Positions 11,390-24,490 are shown, numbered from the stretch's first letter. The stretch is 64,000 nt of DNA from Sweltsa coloradensis (GCA_024449915.1 JAMZAV010000962.1:310001-374000); one strand, 5' to 3'. The notes: generated from the sequence alone by a model not told the origin. Program-made: numbers and translations.

Positions 11390-13196
11390 CACCACCCATT
11401 GGAGCCGACTTACGGAACCGTTCCGTATTCAACGCGTGTGGCCCAAAAACGGACATACGGAACAGTTCTGTGTCCGTTCCGTTCGTCTTTGAATAAGCGC
11501 CAAACCGGCGTAGTTCAGTCAATCTCACACAGATAGCAGCACTATATAAGGCTGACTCTTTTACCGACGTAATTGAGTTTTTTCCACAATAAATTCTCGA
11601 ACACGGCCATTTCACAAACGACTACAAATAATATGAAGGCCTACAAATTGTCAAGGCGGTGCGCCGTAACAGAAATAGGCTTCTCAGCTGTTGTTTACTT
11701 CGTAAAACTGACGTAAAGCTCCTGAATGTTACGAGATGGCGAATCTGAAGGCGATTGTGCTGAATTTCCAATGAGCGTGATATATTGTGAGATTCAGGAA
11801 GTGTTGTTGATTAGCTTGCAAATGATGCAAGCGATAATAATGATGTGGATGAAAACTAGAGTACTTCTAACCAAGATAAAATAAGACAATGACACAAGTA
11901 GGGTTAGGCCTAGGGCTGGCGGGAATATAAACTAGAAAAGCAAAGCATATGAACTAAAAACAATAGGCCTAGGCCTTCAATTTTGTGCATTCATGCGATT
12001 TTGGCCCGTAGGCAGGGTGCGGCCGAGTGCCATCCCCCGTAATACGGATTTAACTGGATCCGTACAGGCTAAATAAGCAAAATCAACTGGTGGCTCAATG
12101 GGTTTAAGGAACAAAGGTATTTTGTGGAGGTTCCTACTTTTTTAGAGGGACGACCCAGACGAAAACGTGTTTATTCCTTTTTTATGACTAATAACTTTTC
12201 AAACTTTTTTATTTTGGGGAACTTGCACAACACTGGTCTTACGCTACCTGCAGGCTGCAGTGAGATTTGTTACTTTGTCAAAAGTGTAAATGATAAAGTC
12301 GTAAATTTCTCGAAGAAATAATAATGTGTATCGACGATGAAGCCAAGTCTAGAAAGGTTTATCATTTTAACTACCATCTCAGGCAAACGTTGTGATTCGC
12401 ACCCAACCGACAAATGTGATGCTATCGCTCTACGTATGGAATGAGATCAACACTTTGAGGTATATAATATGTCATCTCTGTCTCCATTATTTACTAGTGC
12501 GGAGTGCCATCCTCATTTACTATGCGTTCTTTGGATGTGATTATTTCACCATTCACAAGAAACAGTAAGCCTGTCAATTTTCTTTTCTTGAAAATAATTT
12601 AAGTGCATGTTCAGATTGTGTTTGCTGCACATGGATCAAACGATTTAACAGAAGCTATAATAACTTTTGAAAGTATTGAGAAGTGTTTATCTTGCATCAA
12701 ATACTGCAATAAGTATTTGATAACATATGTCTATATCCACCAAAAAGCAGTGGCTAGATATAAGAGGCCGGAACACATTCAATGGTTCCTTGGGGACTTG
12801 TCACCCCCATCACTAGATGAAATCACATGCCATTGATCATCCGTCTTGGCCCGGGTTAGAATAGGAGTCCATCTTGCAAACATTAGCTAGCAAGTACGGG
12901 AGTATAGGCCTATATTACTCCCAGAAACTAGAGGCGAGCTCTAGAGTCGTTTGCGGGTATCCCCCCCTCCACCCACGAAGACCTTGCGCCGCCCCCGAGG
13001 ACAATGACAACAAGAACGATGACAAAAACGATGATGAAGATGACGACATGAAAACCCTCGGGTCTTTCCTCCTCACATCCCCTATAGTAGAAGCAATGAA
13101 CGATTTTTATCCCCACATATTGCAAGAGTTTTGTTTTTTGTATATTCATATTCTATATAGTATGCTGATCACTCACACATAAAGTCTACCCCTGAA
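11390..13196. other. Intronic, nothing recognised
   Basis: No gene or bounded element found. There is a CGGAAC/GTTCCG-rich stretch at 11400-11480 and an isolated CTATATAAGG at about 11549 without a downstream frame. The (GAC/GAT)-rich tract at 13000-13050 is low complexity. Confidence 0.5.
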
Positions 13197-14450
13197 CTGA
13201 TGTATCAGAACAATGTTTGAATAATTTTAAAAAATGCTCCATACAACAGCTATTGTACAAAAATTTCACGGATATAATAAGATTAGGGATGTGCGGTTCC
13301 ATGTTTTGGTTTCGGTTCCGGTTCCGGGTAGTAAAGTACACGATTTTTCGGTTCCGTTCCGGTTCTATCAAAATATGTATAAAAATGTTAATTTATGGAT
13401 TACTGAGATTAACCACTTGACAACTGAACAGGCCTATGTAAAAACATACAAATATCTACAAAATTGACAAATAATAGAAGTCTTTACGTGTATTACTTGA
13501 TTATCAATGATAACACAAAAAATTTACGTAACAGGACTAAAATATCTATAAAAGTCCAGCGCCGTTGCTGCATCGTGTGTTAACCCTTACGCGTAATGAG
13601 TGCGAGAGAGATAGCTGCGGGGCGATGTAACTCGTCATAGCCAAGGTCGGCTGGCTGAGAGGCGGGCCGGGCCGTGCGCACATCGATACGCGTACGATCC
13701 ACTTCACAGCTGACTGTTCACGGGTGGGGTGGGCGGGGAAGGTCGACTGAGAGGTGAGAGGGGACATGCGCTGAACCAAGTGCGCGCTCGATCCACCTGG
13801 ACCGGATGACTGTTCAAGTTGAAAGCCTTCTACTGGCGAGAAGTCGTGATTTGCGCGCGCGATTCAAATACCCGGAACCGAACCGAAGTCGGTTCCAAAT
13901 TTTCGCGCTTCGGTTCGGGTACTAAATACCCGAACCGACCCGAAATTTCGGGTACCCGCACACCCCTAAATAAGATGTTGACATACCTAGGTATTATTAT
14001 CCAGTAGCCAAATGATGTTAGATTATTTATTTTTATACATGTATCCGTTTGCGACATATTATTGTGTTACACTATCACTCTTAGTCTTAGTGATGCCTGC
14101 AATATCTTCGTCCTCATGAGTCTGCATGATCAATGGGAGTGATTTAAGTGTGGTTAAAATGGTGCGTCAACCGTTAATTCATAATGCTCCACTCTAGCCT
14201 AGTAGTAGAAGCAACAAAGGCAAAAAATCGGTTTATCCACCACTAATTGCAAGAGTTTTGTTTTTGTGTAACACAATAATATGCCGCAAACGGATGTAGT
14301 AGGTATAAAAATAAATAATCAAACATCATATGGCTACTGGATATTAATACCTAGGTATGTCAACATCTTATTATATCCGTGATTTTTTTTACAATAGCTG
14401 TTGTATGGGGCATATTTTAAAATTATTCAAACATTGTTCTGATAAATCAG
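13197..14450. repeat. Inverted repeat, about 190-bp arms
   Basis: The left arm (13197-13283 continued at 13969-14080) is the reverse complement of 14262-14450, with a spacer of about 180 bp. The left arm is split by the hAT MITE. In addition, 13075-13145 and 14197-14265 are similar in direct orientation (both contain TTGCAAGAGTTTTGTTTTT). The structure resembles a fold-back element, but I could not define its termini. Confidence 0.7.
13284..13968. mobile_element. hAT MITE with GGTTCCG-type subterminal repeats
   Basis: The 685-bp element has a perfect 8-bp duplication AATAAGAT (13276-13283 and 13969-13976). It begins TAGGGATGTGCGGTTCC and ends GGTACCCGCACACCCCTA. Both ends carry repeated GGTTCCG/CCGAACC motifs. 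It is inserted in one arm of a larger inverted repeat whose other arm keeps the empty site. Confidence 0.9.
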
Positions 14451-14522
14451 TAAATTGAAGATTAATTGACAAATTAAATCATGATCCTTTATAACCTTAA
14501 ACTTTTAGACTGATCCGTTTAA

Positions 14523-15211
14523 TTAAGCGAGCGAAGCGAGCGTTTAAATTTGACTCTGCCGGAAAAATTAGTCACTGGTTTTGTTTTTGTTTTTGTTTTT
14601 TTTGTTTGTATGTCTCGCCATAACGTTCGAACGGAGGCTCGGATCGATTTGAAATTTTGACCATCCACAAGCTTTGTTCTCGATTGAATGCCATTAGTTT
14701 TGTGGCAAAATCGTTCAAAAAGTTAAAAAGTTACATTAAAGTTAATCAAAAGTTTTTTTCAAACTAAACGGCGACAAAATCTGAGGTGGCCAAATCATTT
14801 AGAATGTCCGTCCGGTCAAGAATATGTTAATTTTATTTTGATCCGATAAGTAGTGTAAATGGAAATTACATTATAACAAAAGTAACGTTGCCATGGCAAC
14901 GAAAAGACGCGCAATGTTTCTAATGCACTGCCACCTAGAAGTAATCAAAATACTTTTGTATTATTTGTCACCAAAGAGTTTAAATAGTTTTTCCAATGAG
15001 TCAAGGTCCTCTAGATGGCGGTGGATTTTATCCACAAAGTAAAGGTTTACACATGGATTTACCCAAATACCTTGGGAATAATAAATAATATTGGAAACAT
15101 GGCCCTGTGGACAGCGAACGTCGCAAATTTAAAAATTTAAAAAAATGTGCAATGTGGGTCTAGCTATAGCACGTGCTCGCTTATCAACGCGTCCAACTGA
15201 GCGTTTCCTAG
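14523..15211 (-). mobile_element. F2 element
   Basis: A|TTAAGCGAGCGAAGCGAGCG to GAGCGTTTCCTAG|T. Interior includes TTGCCATGGCAACGAAAAG, CTGCCACCTAGAAGTAATCA and CTAGATGGCGGTGGATTTT. Confidence 0.82.
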
Positions 15212-15225
15212 TTTACTAAAGGTAC

Positions 15226-15882
15226 TAGAGGTGGTCGCGTGATCAATTTTTCACTCATGTCGCGTCACCTCACGTAAACTCATTTTCTGATCACGCACAG
15301 TCACGCACGAATAACATAATTTTTATTTTACTCACGCATGATCACATAATATTTTTCAAGTAGCTATACTCGCTCACGCGGACGCCCGACAAATAACGTT
15401 TTCAAGCACTCACGCACAACCACGATTACTCAATTGTTGGTATTTTGAGGAGCACCCTTCTAATCCGATCGCCACCAACCTGGTCATGTTCGCATTGTCA
15501 GATGGCAGACATCCTGCCGTCACTTGCTCCTCTCGAGAGAGTGGTGAACAAATAAATAACTAGAGATGAATACAAGTGATTGGCTGACAATAAATTTAAG
15601 CGATTGTTGGTTTATTACTCTCTCGTCCGCGTATTCATGGGTGAATTTTAGAGCAGGGTGCGACTCAAGGCATGTTAAGACGAGGGTGGCCTGGCCTAGA
15701 GGATTTGATGGGCTCGTTCCACACAAGAGCATTTAGTGTCACGCACGATCACGTGCGTCACGATACACACGTGACTGGAACATTATCACGCAAATTCACG
15801 GTACCTATTCACAGCATTCAGGTTCACGCACAATCACGAGAAAAGTCGTGACTCACGCGTGACTCACTTCACGGACCGCCTA
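15226..15882. mobile_element. Probable hAT MITE with TCACGCA-type repeats
   Basis: Begins TAGAGGTGGTCGCGTGA and ends TTCACGGACCGCCTA, an imperfect inverted pair. Both ends carry arrays of TCACGCA/GATCACG words, the same design as the other hAT MITEs here. I cannot find a matching 8-bp target duplication, so the borders are provisional. Confidence 0.55.
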
Positions 15883-15963
15883 ATAGGATACTGATGGGAC
15901 TACGTCAAAACAAGAGCATTTGTGTCAAACACGGAACCAAGGAATATTAAACAGAAAGTTCAC

Positions 15964-16815
15964 GGACGCGTTGATAAGCAGCATCAGGTTCACAGCCCAA
16001 TGCACATTTAAAAAATTGGACGTACGCGTGCCCAGGCATTTTCGCAAATCTATATTATAGCAGGATTTGGGATAAAGTACCTTACGTGATAAAACCACGA
16101 GCCATTAGGTTTGCTCTTGGAAAAACTTAACGTTTTGGACAAATAATCACTCCTCAAAAGTTTGTACTTCTGGAGCAGTGATAGAACTGCCGTCTTTCGT
16201 GCCAATTGCAACATTATTTTTTATAATTATTTAAAATTTTGGATCAAATAAATACATTTCGTGACCAGGACCATGTCTAAATTATTTATGGCCACAGATT
16301 TGGGTCCGTTGTAGTTTTGGGGAAAAAAATTCGATCTTAATGACTTTTGAACTTTGCAACAAAACTAATTTAAACTTTGTGAGCAAAATAATCATCGGCT
16401 CCTCGTAATTTTGCAGTTACTACAAACAAGCAAGGACAAAAAACAATCGCGTGACTTTTTCCGTTGCACATGGAACATACTCGCTTGTTGTTATAATGTA
16501 ATTTCAAAAGTACTTACCTCGTCCAAAAAAAGAGACTATTTTCACAGGGGCAACACAAATGAACGGCCCACCTCAAGAATTGTGTCCTTTATTGAAAAAA
16601 ATTCGTTATTTAAATCGACATAATAGAAATTTTGGCACACAGCTATTGCATTCAATGGAAAAACGAGTGTTGCGGACTTCGTAAATTTCAGCTCGTTACG
16701 AGCCACGTTTCCAATGTTACCAATGTACTATATCAAACAAACAAACAAAATGATACAAAACAAATAAAACAAGACTATTTTCGGCAGAGTCAGGGACTCG
16801 TTCGCTGATGCATTA
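15964..16815 (+). mobile_element. F2 element, old and degenerate
   Basis: Starts with GGACGCGTTGATAAGC lacking the CTAGG end and finishes CGGCAGAGTCAGGGACTCGT. Interior words of F2 (GACCAGGACCATGTCTAAAT, ACAAACAAACAAA) remain in order. About 300 bp of extra sequence lies near 16390-16720. Confidence 0.55.
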
Positions 16816-18692
16816 ATAAAAATCATAACAACAAGTATACCCGTCGATAAAATTAGAGACCTATATACAAAAGGCCCAGCCTCTAAAATAATCCCCCCAC
16901 TACGAAAATATCTATTGGGAATCATTCTACTGATGCTAACCATTCTGCACAACCTTCGGCATTTGAGCCAACTACCCTTTGTCACTAGTACGGAGAAAGG
17001 TGGGCCTTCTGGCTTAGGCTAGACACTGTCCTTAGTTTAGTACACTGTTACCGACCACGTAATTCCTAAAATGTATACAATTCTATACATTTACAACATA
17101 ATGACGAAGTTTTATATAATGTATACTAGAACAACGAGTAAAACATGAAAAGAATTTTTGCTGGTGTGCCGTACGATTTCAATAGGCATAACCAACGAAC
17201 TTCTACTAAAAACATAAAAACACAATACCTCTAGGCAGACGCAGTACACAATTAGAATACAAATACAAGGTCTGGCCTCTCATAATCAACTAGGTTGGCA
17301 CCAACTACTCCTTACCGAAATAATAATCGTAAGCGTCAATATGTGCTAGGCTGATGCGTCACTAAGGAAGACGGCTACACAGACAAAGGTATTATTTCAG
17401 GCCATCTTGACCAATTAACAATAGGTTATGCACCAACGTAGAAACTTTCACGTTAGTAAATAATAAGGTAGGACCAATACTGGGCTTAGGTAGCACTGGT
17501 CCACAGTAAAACAGGTACAACATGACAAGTAAATTAGTTTGTCTGTACTGACAAAATAATAATACCAATCTATTACCAGTTACTCAAAATCAATAATCGA
17601 TAAGCGACAAATGCCTTCGTAGGCTAGGTACGCATGTCACACTATAAGAGACCGGCTACAAACATGACAAAGGTAATTATGTTTGCTAGGCCTGTGACGT
17701 ACCATTAAATCAATCGGCCATATGGGCTCTCAGGAATATAGGCCTACTGAAGGTAGGCACGAAAAATATGGTTCAAGCGTTCTTCTAATAGTCAAGTCCT
17801 GGACTACTAGGAAAATAAATGCCGGGTGGGACTATATATAAAGCCAAAGCCCTAATCAAAAAGTCCAACGTAAGACTAGCCGACTAGAAATAGGCTAGGC
17901 CTACTCTCAAGCTACTAGTAAATCTGAAGCCTGGCTTTATAATCTAGTTTATCAAATTCTAGTTTGGGCCTAAAGGGGTTCTTTCAGAAAACTAGTTCAT
18001 GGGCCAACTGTAGGGCCTAGGCCTAGTGGGGACTGTAGCAAAAGTTCAACAAGGGAAACGTCAAAGCTGGTGATGTGGGCTAAAACACCCAGGGACACAA
18101 ATACCATGAGTAGGTGTGAAATCCACAGCTTCCATCCTTCGAACCCAGGAACATGTCACGAAATCTTGATTCTCTTCTCCTACCCTAGCAGGCGTTAGAA
18201 GACTAGAATCTTGGGCAAAGTCGCCGTGCGTCTTCCCCTGAGATATCCAACATGGTCCGGAACAAAGGTGAATCCTACTTCCGTGTAAGTTCTGGTCCGT
18301 ACTACGACCCCAACAGGGGACTAGACGTGCAAAACTCCCACATCACCACACGAGGCGTCGAACCAAAGCCTTTCTCGTAGAAAGATGACTGTATTCGATG
18401 AGAATCTGGCTGGAAAGAACTTCAGTTCTCAACCGGAACAGCTGAACGCCCCTTTGACATCCCACCGCCGTAGCAGGGCTCACCGCCTACCATCCGCGTC
18501 GCGAGACAGGTGTGCCAACCAACACTTTCCCGCGGAATAGGAGCCAATTCAAATGGGTGTACAGAGCAAATAGTCAGATCGGAGCAGTATGCTGTGAGTA
18601 GTTCTGGCAAACTACGCGCAACAGTATTAGTGATACCTAGAACCTTAATAGATGCCAGTCTATTAATTTTCTAGGTGTCACAATTTGTTTCA
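16816..18692. other. Intronic, nothing recognised
   Basis: Ordinary AT-rich sequence with many TAGGCCTA words. Short frames have no recognisable content. Confidence 0.5.
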
Positions 18693-20545
18693 ATCATGTA
18701 GTACCTTTCGAGGAAAACATGGGCATTTTTGTAGCATATTTGGGTGTAGGGGTCCTCTTAGAGTAATGTTGTTATATATTTTTGAACTCGAGACATCATC
18801 CTGGTTCGTTAAGACACCATTTTTAAGTGTGTACTTCGTTCGATAAAAAAGGGCTTCTTCCCCCCAAAAAAGGCGTCTGAAACGCAAAAATCCCCCCAAA
18901 AACGCATCTTATTATACATATTCCTAATCTGCACACATCAAAGAACAAAATGGCATTTATTTCAATCATGTACCTTATGAGGTAATAAACGACCTTTTTT
19001 TGGCCCTTTTTGGGGGCGTATTTTGGGTGTAAGGGTCCTCTGAAAGTCATGTTGTTATACATTTTTGAACTCTGTACATCATCCCGGTTCGTTAGACACC
19101 ATTTTTAAGTGTGTACCGCGTCCGTTAAAAAAGGGCATCTGAAACGCAAAAAGCCCCCCAAAAACGCGTCTTATTATATTCGTAATCTGTACACATCACA
19201 GCATAAAATGGCGTTGGTTTCAATCATGTACCTTATGAGGTAATAGACAGTCTTTTTGGGCCCTTTCTAGGGGCATCTGGTTCGGTAACGGCCCCCAAGT
19301 AGGGCGTCTTACGTTATAATTCCAAACTCCGGACAAGTTTCCGCTAGGGTTGCCGTTTGATAATCGATATATCGATCGATACGATTATTTCCCGAAACGA
19401 TCGATAATCGATTCAGTCATCCAGAATCGATTATCGATATTTCGATAATCGAATAGCTCGCCCGCCCGAAATTTTGTAATTTACCGCCCGCTCTGCAGAA
19501 CTTCATAAAATAGTACCAGTCAACACATTAATCGCTTTATTCCGTGAAAAATGCGTCCACTGCGAGATCTACAACACTCGTAAGGCGTGAAGTACGAAGC
19601 GCCTGCACTGTGCAGTAGGCCTATAGGCCACCAGCATGACGCGTGTGTGTTACGGGCCGGCTCGGCTCGGGCGGCAGGCGGGCTGCATTCCCGCGCCGAT
19701 CAGGCGCTGATTGCACAACCTCGGCGCGTCACGGCCAATCAAGGTCAACAAGTATTTTGTCGAGATGCATTCCTCCCCAGTCCACGCCAACTCGTAATCG
19801 CTTTTCTTCTTTCCGTAGTGCTACGATAATATTATCTTATCAGTTCTCTCACACCAATATTACTTTGTCTTCCAAACTTATGTCTAACAATATTCATCTC
19901 GTCACGGAATAAATATCGGAGCATTGAATAGTTAAACTGATAATATCTCGTAAATGAATGAACGACAATCTCAACAAAAGCTGAAATGAAACTTCACAGA
20001 ACCACGATTTCCAAGAAGAACGACCTTCACAAAGACAACACTCAAGCCGGGTAGCATAGCGCGGTCTGTCTACTCCACTTAGCTCGCTCTCGTCGCGCCG
20101 GCCAGACGCGTGGGGTGGGGGGGAGGGGGAGCTCGGGAAAAAACCTGTTCTGAGCAAATAGAAGGAACAAAAGGATGCACTCGCAAAAGGTCCACGGTCC
20201 GCGTCGGTAGGCTATACCAGCAAGTTTAGGCCTAATTTTGATTCGATTATCGATTATCGATCGATATTTTTTTAAAACGATTATCGCGATCGATAATCGA
20301 TTTCACTGGTCCGATTATCGATACTGAAATTCGCATCGAACGGCAACCCTAGTTTCCGCATATAATGGCGTTTAGTCTCGTCATGTACCTTATGAGTCAA
20401 TAGACGGCCCTTTTTGGCCTTTTTAGGGGCCCAATGAGGCCCAAACGCCCACAAGTTGGTGCTTAAGACGCGGGTTTTGTAAAATCTCATAAATCCGCAT
20501 ATATTCCAAAAGTCAAAACATATGTACCTTATGAGGCCATAGAAA
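18693..20545. repeat. Tandem repeat (~265-bp unit), interrupted by a hAT
   Basis: The word CATGTACCTTATGAGG (with variants) recurs at 18696, 18966, 19227, 20386 and 20521. The first intervals are about 265 bp. After removing the hAT and its duplication, later ones are about 140 bp. Units share TTTTTGGCCCTTTTTGGGG and AAAACGCRTCTTATTATA words. Confidence 0.75.
19345..20351. mobile_element. hAT MITE with ATCGAT-type subterminal repeats
   Basis: The 1007-bp element is flanked by GTTTCCGC on both sides (19337-19344 and 20352-20359). It begins TAGGGTTGCCGTTTGATAAT and ends ATCGAACGGCAACCCTA. The first and last ~100 bp are dense in ATCGAT/GATTATCG words. The middle is GC-richer, with no convincing coding frame. 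It interrupts a tandem repeat. Confidence 0.9.
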
Positions 20546-20597
20546 CTGTCACTGGCTCTCCGTCTATTATGATAAAGAAACACACATGAACGTACAT

Positions 20598-20614
20598 GGG
20601 GGGGGGGGGGGGGG
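20598..20614. repeat. Poly-G tract
   Basis: About 17 consecutive G. Similar C runs lie at 222-236, 3963-3973 and 46661-46671. Confidence 0.9.
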
Positions 20615-20629
20615 ATACAAATAATTTGA

Positions 20630-20935
20630 CACGTCCAAGAGATAGATGGAGGAGCTTAAAAAACAGAGTATAGAAGAAAGTGGGAAATCATGGGAAAGTA
20701 TTAACAAAGAAAGACTCAGGGAGGGCAGAAAGAAATGGAGAGAACTTGTAGAAATGTCGGTCATATAGAAAACAGCAAAGAAGGGGGGAATGTGCCGAAC
20801 CTTCAGTGTGATTCTCGAGGCCTACAGGGTTGGCTTGGTCGCTTTGATTTACTGTCCCCCACTGAAAATCAGTTATGTAACTGAGTGGGTAGACTCTAAA
20901 TACAATTTATTTATTATTTATTTATTTATTTATTA
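20630..20935 (+). mobile_element. LINE 3'-end remnant with (TTTA)n tail
   Basis: A short frame ends GRKKWRELVEMSVI, like the last residues of endonuclease-RT proteins, and is followed about 130 bp later by a TTTATTTATT tail. Weak but consistent with a truncated LINE. Confidence 0.4.
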
Positions 20936-21977
20936 ATAATAGTGTGAATGTCACTACGACACGCTATAACAACTACGGTTGATTGAAATTAATGTAGGTG
21001 ACCTGGGTTCAATCGCCTGCCCGGAATTCTTTTTGCAATTTTTGGATTGTATTTAAAAAATTATAAAACATGTTTTGAAATGCGTATAATGTAATGTAGT
21101 CTATCATCTGTGACAATACCTACTACGGAAAACAGCCAGTACGAAATACGTGTAAAGATCGCAAGGTTTACTCAATCTCTGAGCGGAATTATGGGGTACC
21201 TTGAGCGTGCAAGATTCGATACACCTTAATCTTTGAGCATCAGTGATCACGAAATATCAAATCATTCACACAAGACACAAATTGAATAATACGATGGCAG
21301 TCTTGGTGAAAGAGGAGCAATGGTGTGCGAGTTACTACGGTATCGTACCGAATATAGGCCGGCCACTTTTTTCATTATTTTAAGTCTCAAAATCCCTCCT
21401 CGGTCCATATGCGAGCATCGGCTTTTTTGCGTCAATTTCAAACACTAAGTTACGCCAGGGCCGTGACAAGGAAATACGTATAGTTCACTGCTTATGGCAG
21501 GCATGGAGGACGCGACACTATCTCCATAGAAGTTTCAGGCCTACTGAACAGTGATGTGTGATGCAGAAAAGCGGACTGGGCGATAAGAATCGGTCCGCGT
21601 AGAGATAGCGCTAAGTCACCTCACCACGGGCTCCGCGGAAATAGGCCGCGGGAAAAATGGATAGAAAAAAATAAATATATATATATATATTTCAGCCAAG
21701 TCCGAATTATCCCAAATTAACGGAGCTCAACTGTAATTTATTTTCTCTTATACCTACAATACTTTGCATAAACTTTGTAGATAATGTGCATATTTTCTTT
21801 CAATTTCATAAAATAAATGGATTGTTGATTGTAAATTGTTTGATTTTTTCAATTTTCCTTAAATATTCCTTTTTTTAATTTTGATGACTATCTGGGGTCG
21901 GCCTTTATTTGGGACAATACGGTAATTTAACATTTGTGCATATAAATCGTTCCCGAAGAAGAACCTACTAAACTCAC
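20936..21977. other. Intronic, little recognised
   Basis: A lone tRNA-like B box GGGTTCAATCGCC near 21005 and a short (TA)n at about 21677. No frames of note. Confidence 0.45.
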
Positions 21978-22268
21978 GCGGTGCCGTTGCATTGTGTTGC
22001 GTTACATTGCTGGCGAGTCCCACAGCCGCTGGTTCTATCTCTTCCTCGGAGTCGGGATCCGGCAACACCTCCATGTTAACGTGGAAGACTTGTAGGAGGT
22101 GCTCGCTGGCCGCGAGGAGGAAACTCCCGACGCCCCCGGACGCCAGGCTTCGGTACGCCTCGCTCAAGAAGGCGCTCCCAAGCTGTGTGCTAGGCGCTAG
22201 GGGTTCGTTCGCAGACTCCAGGATGTCCAGCTCTTCGCTCTTTATCGAATCCAAGGAACAGAGGCGGC
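21978..22268 (-). CDS. MULE-derived transposase gene, exon 4 (acidic tail)
   Basis: This 291-nt exon follows TTGTCCAG. Its first two nucleotides complete the codon left by exon 3, giving WLFT-S-RLCSLDSIKSEEL. The donor CACCGC|GTGAGT leaves one nucleotide. Readable residues include LDILESANEPLAPSTQLGSA, FLSEAYRSLASGGVGSFLLA and MEVLPDPDSEEEIEPAAVGL. There is no known catalytic motif. The composition is acidic and low-complexity, suiting a linker or interaction region after the transposase core. If the donor were skipped, the frame would run on to a stop at 21859, so an alternative terminal exon is possible. The phase match on both sides supports the internal-exon reading. Confidence 0.75.
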
Positions 22269-24250
22269 CTGGACAAGTGTATTCTCATTAGGAGTGGTAT
22301 TATTAAACATTTAAACACTCTTATTATTCAAAATTGAAATCATAGGACTAAAAAAGTTGATATTTTTATTACGCTAAATTAACAAAGTAATATTTGGACT
22401 ACTTTACAGCAGTGTTTATCAAACAAATACCTAAGCAAACAAACCACAATAAGGTAGACAAGACAAAAACATTTCCCAAATAGTTAATATGGCTGTGTTT
22501 ATCTTAGTAGTATATATATTTCAAGCCTGCCGATTTTACGGATATTGTCCGTTTTAACGGATATTTAGAGTGAAAAACGGACAGCAGGGTTTTCACAGTC
22601 ATTTAGGGATTTTCCTGAAAATCTTGCAATTTTTTAAATTTGAATTTGGCGGGCAATTCCGACATTAACGAGCCATCGATAAAAGAAGTCTACAACGTGA
22701 TCGACTGCTACCGGAAGTATTATGTGACACGATGGGTCGGTCGCACGGTCGTCGAGTTGAGTAGGCGGAGGATTGAACAACAGCTGGTTAGCTATGACGT
22801 CAATACCAACGAGAAAATAAAACGTAGTCTCAGACGGGAATTCCTAAATGTTCTTCTCTTGGCTCAAATTACTTCCAACGCTATAAATCGGAATGGGAAA
22901 GGGACTACAATTGGATAAAATGAGGCACAAACGATACCAAGGTAGTGTGTAGGCAATAGTGATCGCGCATGTACCGCTCAGGGCAATTTACGAGACATAT
23001 CGCCGCATCTATCTCTCTTGCATTCGTAGACACGGGTGTTTCTCCCTGGGCGGTGGACAGACGGACGGAAGGCTGATCAAACGCGGAGCGCGACTGGTTG
23101 ATTGATTGGATATTGCCTTACGTCTCATATTAATGCACATTGGCTATTCAAGACGAAGCGTGCGACTGGTTTAGCGTACGAAAATGCAAAAATACGGATG
23201 GTGGGAAACGTATATAATAAGTCGGAAGTATACTTTTTGACCAATTTTTGAATGTAATATGCATTGTCTGGGAAAATGTATTAAAAACAAACATTTTAGG
23301 CAGTGTAACATACAATTTAAAAAAAAGCCTAAATTGAGACGTTTTGTACAGGAAAACGTCTTTGCAGGGAATGTTTCAGCAGGGTTTCACTGTATTTTGA
23401 TGATTTTAGGCTAGGCCTTGGACCTCGGAAGAAGATGAACAGTAGGCCTCTGGCCCATTGGGTGTGTTGGTTGGCCTACTGATGTACAGTTGCACCTAAT
23501 TCACGATTATGGTCAAAATGTGCAAAAGCTAAGCTAAATTTGCAAGTTTTGCATAACGAAATATAGATTATATATTTTACAGGATTTTTTCATAGAAGGA
23601 ATAAGATTTTTAAAATCATTGGTGGCTGGCCTGATATATTTGTATCTATGTTGGTTGTGATAGAATGCCTTCGGTTAGATAAGTGTGTATAAGTTGGCCG
23701 AAACGTTCGACATTGTGTATCTGTTTTGTATATATTTGTATCTATGTTGGTTGTGATAGAATGCCTATTGGCTAGATAAGTGTGTATAAGTTGGCCGAAA
23801 CGTTCGACATCACATAATGTATCTGTTTTGTGTATATTTGTTTAACTAGCAAGTTTCATGCAGCTGCCCACCTTGTTTAAGGTAAGCTGTTGGTCCCCTT
23901 TCTTCTTTCCCCAATCACATACACTAATATATTTGTATCAATGTAGGCCTACTTACATACTGGCCAATAAAACTTTACTTTACTTACTACTGTACAAATA
24001 ACTAGGTACTAACAAAGATGTTTTAATAAAATAAAAATAAAAATACCAAAAACCAGAACAATAAAATCATAAAATGACATCGTGAATGAAATAACACTGT
24101 TGACCTATGTAATTCTAGTGAAGATATTGGAGGATATAAACTCTTCCAAATGGCTTGATAGTGCAAACAAGCAACACACTTATATTATTGTGACAGACAT
24201 TTTATCTATCTATGCCATATATGAATAGGCCTACTTAACATACCGAAAAG
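22269..24250. other. Intron 3 sequence between exons 4 and 3
   Basis: A plus-strand frame at 22640-22918 (92 codons; CYRKYYVTRWVGRTVVELSR) has no family I know. A LINE-like AATAAAACTTTACTTTACTT tail is at about 23965. Confidence 0.4.
23635..23838 (+). repeat. Two tandem ~100-bp units
   Basis: TTTGTATCTATGTTGGTTGT to GGCCGAAACGTTCGACAT is repeated once with small changes. The GCCGAAACGTT word is often seen near Penelope-like and related elements, but no ribozyme fold could be built. Confidence 0.7.
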
Positions 24251-24490
24251 CCTTGGCACTTCTTTACTGGGGAGGTCCAACTTTTCAACAACGATTTTTT
24301 GCTGTTAAATTAAAAAAAAAACTTCAAAACCTTAAGTCGCTATTTTAACGAAAGTCCTTGTCGATTAAAGTACTTCATATTTAAAATAGCAACGTTAAAG
24401 GTTTGGTAAGGTAGTATATTTTTTGAAACGTTGCAAAAAATCGTTGTTGAAAATTGGACCCCCAGGTAAAGAATGCCCAAGCCTTGACAA
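24251..24490. repeat. Fold-back repeat, about 95-bp arms
   Basis: The left arm includes AAAGCCTTGGCACTTCTTTA and CAACAACGATTTTTTGC. The right arm is the approximate reverse complement (GCAAAAAATCGTTGTTG, then AAAGAATGCCCAAGCCTTG). Probably a small MITE; the termini are not resolved. Confidence 0.6.

Noticed and set aside
11549..11558. TATA-like CTATATAAGG as a promoter
   Set aside because: No downstream gene on that strand; isolated match in AT-rich DNA.
21992..22291. Plus-strand open frame over exon 4
   Set aside because: Antisense shadow of a better supported spliced exon with phase-matched borders.
22640..22918. 92-codon plus-strand frame as a gene
   Set aside because: No recognisable motif, splice context or homologue that I know of; listed only as intron content.
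23635..23838. Possible hammerhead ribozyme (CCGAAACGTT word)
   Set aside because: No CTGATGA partner and no three-helix fold could be placed.
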